In this document: positions 6,449 through 10,761 of the stretch, piece by piece | Position numbering within the stretch: position 1 is the stretch's first letter | Layout of the letters: every line of letters starts with the position of its first letter | NCBI GenBank assembly: GCA_016191305.1 | Contig: JACPOX010000027.1 | Span: forward strand, 1-10,761 | Reading direction: 5' to 3' | DNA length: 10,761 bases | Source of the DNA: Legionella longbeachae | GTDB lineage: Bacteria; Pseudomonadota; Gammaproteobacteria; Legionellales; Legionellaceae | Position numbers and translations under genes: made by a program | The notes under the pieces: model-generated | Seen by the model: only the letters and a program-made list of their open reading frames with translations | What the model was told of the DNA's origin: nothing | Database searches by the model: none

Positions 6449-7837
6449 TTAAAGTACTTCCATAAATGCAGTTAAATCATCTTTTTCATCTTTGCTTAAC
6501 TGTAATTGCAATATCAGATTAAAAAACTCAACAGTATCAGCCAAAGTCAGCAAGCGGCCATCATGCAAGTATGGAGGAGAATCTTTAATTCCTCTTAAAG
6601 GGAATGTCTTTATGGGGCCATCACCTATAGCTTTCATACTATTAATTATTTGTGGTTTATAAAATCGTTCTGTCTGCAAGTTATGCATACTATTATCAGT
6701 ATAGTAAGGTGGCGTATGGCAACTAGAACATTTTGCTTTCCCAAAAAATAAAGCCTCTCCACGTAATTCAGCAGGCGTTGCTTTGGCTCTGTCTAGCTTA
6801 CCCTCCCAAGTAAGTTTGGGTGCTGGAGGAAAATCCAAAATTTCCTGAAATTCACTCATAAAATGAACTTGGCTTCCACGCTCCAAAATATTAACCCCTT
6901 TTTTGGTGGCAATTACGGGATCACCATCGAAATAAGCAGCTCTTTGTTCAAATTCAGTAAAATCTTCCACTGTTTTTAGAGCACGTTGTGATCCAAATAA
7001 TCGTTGAATATTTACACCACGCAAAGATGGTGTAGTAATGCGATGGCGCACCTCTTGTGGTCTCACATCTCCTGCCAAATGCGTCGCCTTATTGGTATGA
7101 CCATTAGTATGACAATCTAAACACGCTACCCCACGACTTGGTCTCACCGTACGTCTATCTTCAGTTTGGTTAAACTGTTGCTGTGGGAAAGGGGTAAGCA
7201 ATAATCTTAAGCCTTCTATCTGCTTTGGGTTTAATATCCCATTAAATAACTCATAATAATTCTCAAGTGTAACCACTTTTCCTTGTGATACGTCACCTAA
7301 ATCAGGTCGTGTAGTCAAATAAATAGGAGATGGAAAAGGGGGTAAGAAATGATCAGGAATATCATAATCCAAATCGAAACGAGTTAAATCTCGTTCTTCC
7401 TGTTTTTTAATTTCATCTATAACAAACTTTGGAAATAACATACCGCCTTCGGGATGATTAGGATGTGGCAAAGGTAAAAAGCCTTGTGGAAAAATACTTT
7501 TATTCTTAATCTCTTCAGGACTCATCTTCGCTAATTGTTCCCAAGTCATACCATCAGGAAGTTTAACCCGAACACCTTCTTGAATGGCTTTTCCATTTGA
7601 CATGGTCACTGATTTGGAAGGCGTATTACTCAAATCATAACGCTTTTTCAACAATTCTTGTTGTCGTTCATTAATCTCTTGTTTTGCCTGACTCATCCGG
7701 TGCAGAATACTCTGAAAAGTTTCATTAATCACCACTGGGCTATAACTGGAAGGCACAGATTGTGAAGCTGAATCAGCATAAGCTGAAGAAAAAGAACAGG
7801 AAACTAAAAGAATTAATCCCAAAGATTTTTGTAGCAT
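6449..7837 (-). CDS. Periplasmic di-haem cytochrome, CCP/MauG superfamily ('cytochrome B6'-like)
   Basis: From the ATG at 7837 the product is 462 residues. An upstream in-frame ATG at 7849 adds only MDLC, has no ribosome site and spoils the signal peptide (MLQKSLGLILLVSCSFSSAYA), so I prefer 7837. In numbering from 7849, two CxxCH haem sites are present: CLDCH (243-247) and CSSCH (374-378). The end PLRGIKDSPPYLHDGRLLTL (417-436) is the familiar CCP/MauG tail with a histidine near the second haem. The segment between haems contains TPSLRGVNIQRLFGSQRA and an AAYFDGD stretch. An unusual region of about 190 residues precedes the first haem and is not in classical cytochrome c peroxidases (about 330 residues). 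It may act as a peroxidase or oxidase in the periplasm; the substrate is unknown. It appears monocistronic. Confidence 0.88.
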   Translation of the reverse strand: MLQKSLGLILLVSCSFSSAYADSASQSVPSSYSPVVINETFQSILHRMSQAKQEINERQQELLKKRYDLSNTPSKSVTMSNGKAIQEGVRVKLPDGMTWEQLAKMSPEEIKNKSIFPQGFLPLPHPNHPEGGMLFPKFVIDEIKKQEERDLTRFDLDYDIPDHFLPPFPSPIYLTTRPDLGDVSQGKVVTLENYYELFNGILNPKQIEGLRLLLTPFPQQQFNQTEDRRTVRPSRGVACLDCHTNGHTNKATHLAGDVRPQEVRHRITTPSLRGVNIQRLFGSQRALKTVEDFTEFEQRAAYFDGDPVIATKKGVNILERGSQVHFMSEFQEILDFPPAPKLTWEGKLDRAKATPAELRGEALFFGKAKCSSCHTPPYYTDNSMHNLQTERFYKPQIINSMKAIGDGPIKTFPLRGIKDSPPYLHDGRLLTLADTVEFFNLILQLQLSKDEKDDLTAFMEVL

Positions 7838-7870
7838 ACATAAGTCCATTTATAATGAAATGAATTTTTC

Positions 7871-7899
7871 ATCATAAATGACTTATAAATGCAATGCAA
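7871..7899 (-). promoter_or_regulatory. Possible sigma-70 promoter of the di-haem cytochrome gene
   Basis: On the minus strand a -10 box TATGAT (7876-7871) lies 17 bp downstream of TTGCAT (7899-7894). Transcription would begin near 7864, leaving a leader of about 27 bases to the ATG at 7837. The -35 box matches the consensus only in its first three bases. An overlapping second ATGCAA copy makes the exact -35 uncertain. Confidence 0.35.
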
Positions 7900-8026
7900 T
7901 TAAAGCTGATTACCATTCAGAGCTGTTCCATCTTAATTTGTTTCTATGATGATAAAATGCGGAATCAAATTTTTCGTGACTGCTCTGGATCACAGTTAAT
8001 GGCGTCAACTTAGGAAAAAGTAGCGG
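7900..8026. other. Non-coding stretch between the cytochrome promoter and the exporter region
   Basis: Together with 7838-7899 this forms a gap upstream of the cytochrome gene that holds only the possible promoter. I see no convincing gene, terminator or repeat in 7900-8026. Confidence 0.4.
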
Positions 8027-8048
8027 ATGAAGCGCCCAGCGCTCCATC
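8026..8048. repeat. Compact hairpin, possible terminator of the exporter operon
   Basis: GATG (8026-8029) plus AGCGC (8031-8035) pair with GCGCT (8039-8043) plus CATC (8045-8048), with one mismatch and a 3-base loop CCA. It lies about 70 bases beyond the permease stop. Read on the minus strand it is followed, after six bases, by TTTTT, which could make a weak intrinsic terminator. The hairpin also overlaps the start of the small plus-strand frame at 8027, so its role is uncertain. Confidence 0.3.
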
Positions 8049-8149
8049 TAGGCTTTGATATTTTGCAAGAACTTACAGTGAATCCTTGGACAGAAGATAA
8101 TGCTTGGAAACCAAGATTAATCACTACGCAAAGAAATAACTGGCTCTAA
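8027..8149 (+). CDS. Possible 40-residue small protein or gene remnant
   Basis: An ATG at 8027 opens a 40-codon frame ending in TAA at 8147-8149. The translation (MKRPALHLGFDILQELTVNP and on) has ordinary protein composition, with three tryptophans and a mix of charged and hydrophobic residues. An AGGAAA at about 8012-8017 is rather far from the start, with about 10 bases between. The last 33 bases overlap the end of the exporter permease on the opposite strand. Its start codon lies inside a hairpin. I do not recognise it. It may be the surviving end of a lost gene or a chance frame. Confidence 0.22.
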   Translation: MKRPALHLGFDILQELTVNPWTEDNAWKPRLITTQRNNWL

Positions 8150-9053
8150 TTTTGCAGCACGTCGTGCGGGATAAAAACCAAAAAAAATTCCAGTTGCAGC
8201 TGAAACTAAAAAACCTGCTATCGGAGGAAGCAGATAAAGTGAAAAATTCCAGTTAGAAAAATAGGCCAAAATACGTGTAAAAATTAATCCCAAAATCACC
8301 CCAAGTATGCCTCCTAACAAAGAAAGCATCACCGATTCAACTAAAAATAAAGCTTGAATTTCACTATTTTTAGCGCCAACGGCTTTACGAATGCCAATTT
8401 CTTTTTTTCGTTCACTAACCGAAACCAACATCACATTCATCACTCCTATCCCACCAACTAAAAGCGAAACACCACCAATAACGCCGAGTAATAAAGTAAA
8501 TATTTGCCCCTGATTTTCCATACTGGCAATAATTTGTTTTGCACTACGAGAAAATATACTTAGTTTTGGGGCCATTGAATTAATAATTTGCTTTATTTCT
8601 TCAATTACTTCATCTATTGGACTATCCGCTTTCAACTTCAGAATGACATTACTCACTTTAGCATCCTTACTAAGCAAACTAATCCCCGCAAGTGGAATAA
8701 TCGCGGCCTGATTTATGTCTTCATTGAAAAAACCATTTTCCTTCCAAGGCTCTGCAACACCAATAATAGTATACAAAGATTGTCCTATACGTAATTGCTT
8801 TCCTATGGGATCATCGTAAGTGATTTCTTTTATTTGTTGCGCCAAAGCCGCACTGATATACCGTAATGGCTAATAAATCTGTGCCCAAGGCTTTAAATTG
8901 CGCTAACGCCTTTTCAGTAGCCAATTGACCACTACTGATCAAAGCGACTACCGCAGCTGTGCCTACTAAAATGCCCAAAATTGCCAAAAATGAACGTAAT
9001 TTAGCAGCAGTCAAATTGACTAAAGCTTGCTGACAATGACTGGAAAAATTCAT
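8117..9053 (-). pseudogene. MacB-type ABC exporter permease, broken by internal out-of-frame deletion
   Basis: The ATG at 9053 overlaps the ATPase stop as ATGA. The first 64 residues are a normal MacB-family N-terminus: ALVNLTAAKLRSFLAILGIL, a membrane helix, then FKALGTDLLAIT. The frame then runs out of family sequence and stops at 8811-8813. In another frame, from about 8865 leftwards, family sequence resumes with RYISAALAQQI and DPIGKQLRIG. It continues through IIGVAEPW, the three C-terminal membrane helices (GVIGGVSLLVGGIGVMNVML and two more), ERKKEIGIRKAVGAK and a PARRAAKLEP end. Together these give about 315 residues against roughly 400 for the family, so some 80-100 residues of the periplasmic domain are missing and the reading frame is shifted. 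The FtsX-like domain is otherwise well preserved, which suggests recent loss. I infer a non-functional permease. Confidence 0.8.
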
Positions 9054-9814
9054 TCCACAGCCTCCATCAGTACAGAGCCATCCACCAGAGTAATTCGACG
9101 CTGACACAATGCAGCAATTTGCTCATCGTGGGTGATCATAATGATGCTGCATCCTTGAGAATGCAAAGTTAAAAACAAATTCATCACATCATTACCAGTA
9201 CGAGAATCAAGGGCGCCCGTGGGTTCATCTGCTAAAATCACTTGCGGTTCTGTCACCAAAGCACGGGCTATGGCAACTCGTTGCTGTTGTCCACCCGATA
9301 ATTGTGTTGGACGATGCTGAGCATATTGAGACATACCCACACATTCTAGTGCAGCAAGAACCCTTTCTTTGATTTCAGCAGTTCTGACTCCACGATAGAT
9401 TAAAGGCAAAGCTACGTTTTGCATCGCACTAAAGCGCGGTAATAAATTAAATTGTTGAAAAACAAAACCTATATTTTGATTGCGTAAATTGGCAGCTTCA
9501 TCATCCGTTAAGGTCGCCACATCGCGATTTTTCAGCAAATAAGTTCCGCTGTCTGCTTTATCCAATAAACCCATGATATTCATTAAAGTAGACTTACCAG
9601 AACCCGAAGCGCCAACAATAGCAAGCATTTCTCCTTCATTGACTGTTAAAGATACTCCCTTCAATACAGTAGAACTCATTCCTTCGAGATGATAAGTCTT
9701 TACAATATTGCTAAGAACCATTAATGAATTAACTACTTTTGGGCTTTGTATTCTTCTTGCTGCAACAAAGTCGAGAGGCTTCGCTAAACTTGCTTCGGTG
9801 ATACAATCATTCAT
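9050..9814 (-). CDS. MacB/LolD-type ABC exporter ATP-binding protein
   Basis: From the ATG at 9814 the product is 254 residues. In that numbering the ATPase motifs are all intact: Walker [10 protein letters not shown] (68-76), Q-loop in [11 protein letters not shown], the signature [15 protein letters not shown] (172-186), Walker B VILADEP followed by TGALD (192-203), and the H-loop histidine in MITHDE (H229). [10 protein letters not shown] with FNLLPR is typical of the MacB/LolD/FtsE branch that powers MacAB-type exporters. The start is uncertain. ATG 9814 overlaps the adaptor stop as ATGAATGA, suggesting coupling. The domain proper begins at ATG 9721 ([11 protein letters not shown]), which has no clear ribosome site. 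The roughly 31 extra residues look unlike the family. The stop overlaps the permease start. Confidence 0.9.
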   Translation of the reverse strand: MNDCITEASLAKPLDFVAARRIQSPKVVNSLMVLSNIVKTYHLEGMSSTVLKGVSLTVNEGEMLAIVGASGSGKSTLMNIMGLLDKADSGTYLLKNRDVATLTDDEAANLRNQNIGFVFQQFNLLPRFSAMQNVALPLIYRGVRTAEIKERVLAALECVGMSQYAQHRPTQLSGGQQQRVAIARALVTEPQVILADEPTGALDSRTGNDVMNLFLTLHSQGCSIIMITHDEQIAALCQRRITLVDGSVLMEAVE

Positions 9815-10761
9815 AAACCACCACATCACCTATTTTCAGTCCTGTCTCAATAACAACAGAATCAGCCTGTGCTGCACCCGTGGTAATAACATGTTTTTCT
9901 ATTGCACCGGAGGCCAGTTGCAATTGAACCATACTTTTCCCTTTTTCTCGTTTTATCGCAGCAATAGGCAGAAGCAACTGTTTGCCTTTATCTACACTTA
10001 ATTCTATATTCGCACTCATACCCACTTTGATCTTTTGTTGTTGTTCGGGAGTGAGTGCTTTTACTTCAACTACCGCAGTAAAAAAAGGTAATCCATTATT
10101 AGTGGATGCTTGTGCATTCACTGCTACCAACTTTCCCTTTAATTGGTATTTAGCAAAACCCACACCACTCACTGTTGCATTCATTCCTGTTTCAATCTGG
10201 GTGATATCAATTTCCGGCACATCAATTTCAATACTGATTCCTGATAGATCACCAATCATCGCCATAACCTGGCCTGACTTTACAGCAGAGCCTACCGTAA
10301 TCCGTGCCGCTTTATCCTCTCCTGCCTTGGGCGGATACAACAACACACCATCGCCAGGAGCTTTTAAATGGATCAAATTATGATTTGAAGCGAGAATTTT
10401 TTTTATCTTATTGAAATCTGCTAAGCTTAATGCAGATAAATTTTGCGGACCATTATCATCCAGCTTTTCCAACAATTCTGTGAGCTTACGTGTGGATTGC
10501 ATCAAAGTCACTCGCCCTGTATCCACATTTGATTTTTCACTTAGGTAATTATTTTTGGACAATAAACCTGAATCCCACAAATCCTGGGTTCCAACAAATT
10601 TAGCTTTAGCAATACTGTAGTTATCTTTAGCTTTTAAATATTCCGTTAAAGTATCATTAAACTGTCTTTGTAACTCGGTTGAGTTCAAGGTTAAAATCAC
10701 CTCACCTTTTTTGACTAATTGCCCATAATGAAAATTCATTGATTCAACCACTGCCTCCAGG
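9807..10761 (-). CDS. MacA-like periplasmic adaptor (membrane fusion protein) of an ABC exporter, partial
   Basis: About 317 residues are visible. The frame stays open to the window edge, so the N-terminus with the membrane anchor is missing. In order there is the first half of a lipoyl-like domain (HYGQLVKKGEVILTLNS), then a coiled-coil hairpin of about 70 residues rich in charged residues (LQRQFNDTLTEYLKAKDNY to LTELLEKL). The second lipoyl half follows (IHLKAPGDGVLLYPPKAG and VKSGQVMAMIGDLSGI), then a beta-barrel domain (IEIDVPEIDITQIETGM onwards) and a membrane-proximal end (LPIAAIKREKGKSMVQL). This is the HlyD/MacA architecture that joins an inner-membrane permease to an outer-membrane channel. 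It ends at [11 protein letters not shown], a little early for the family, and overlaps the ATPase start. The cargo is unknown. Confidence 0.88.
   Translation of the reverse strand, partial: LEAVVESMNFHYGQLVKKGEVILTLNSTELQRQFNDTLTEYLKAKDNYSIAKAKFVGTQDLWDSGLLSKNNYLSEKSNVDTGRVTLMQSTRKLTELLEKLDDNGPQNLSALSLADFNKIKKILASNHNLIHLKAPGDGVLLYPPKAGEDKAARITVGSAVKSGQVMAMIGDLSGISIEIDVPEIDITQIETGMNATVSGVGFAKYQLKGKLVAVNAQASTNNGLPFFTAVVEVKALTPEQQQKIKVGMSANIELSVDKGKQLLLPIAAIKREKGKSMVQLQLASGAIEKHVITTGAAQADSVVIETGLKIGDVVVYE

Noticed and set aside
9708..10383. Plus-strand frames of 97 and 133 codons opposite the ATPase and adaptor
   Set aside because: They are shadows of clearly recognised minus-strand genes and show no family signature.

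Overview
The window looks like chromosomal DNA of a low-GC gammaproteobacterium. Legionella or a close relative is the best guess. The basis is the gene order ubiE-ubiJ-ubiB-tatA-tatB, a tatAB pair with no tatC beside it, the AT-rich codon use, and a 'cytochrome B6'-like di-haem protein of a kind I associate with this group. The genus is an inference, not something the sequence proves.

Layout. (1) Bases 1-2870, plus strand: a tightly packed operon with the 3' end of ubiE, then ubiJ, ubiB, tatA and tatB. Every junction overlaps or has a gap of at most a few bases. The first three genes serve ubiquinone synthesis: UbiE is a C-methyltransferase, UbiJ a lipid-binding accessory factor and UbiB an atypical kinase/ATPase. 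The last two encode membrane components of twin-arginine protein export. (2) Bases 2871-3790, plus strand: an AT-rich island with its own promoter, bracketed by a perfect 12-bp inverted repeat. It drives a class I methyltransferase-like gene that is intact over 267 codons except for one in-frame TGA at codon 66. (3) Bases 3799-6305, minus strand: a compact operon read from right to left. It encodes a periplasmic MltB-type lytic transglycosylase, a fused methionine sulfoxide reductase (MsrB-MsrA) and a GNAT acetyltransferase, and ends at a likely intrinsic terminator. A REP-like inverted pair of palindromes (6356-6429) separates it from the next gene. (4) Bases 6449-7837, minus strand: a periplasmic di-haem cytochrome of the CCP/MauG type with its own likely promoter. 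(5) Bases 8117-10761, minus strand: a MacAB-type ABC exporter made of an adaptor (cut by the window edge), an ATPase and a permease. The permease is broken by an internal out-of-frame deletion.

The most notable points are the single-TGA methyltransferase gene with its inverted-repeat promoter, the decayed exporter permease, the REP-like element, and a small possible coding remnant (8027-8149) that overlaps the permease end. I see no CRISPR array, tRNA, rRNA or complete insertion sequence. No part of the window convincingly forms a new multi-gene system. The methyltransferase locus is the best candidate for follow-up.
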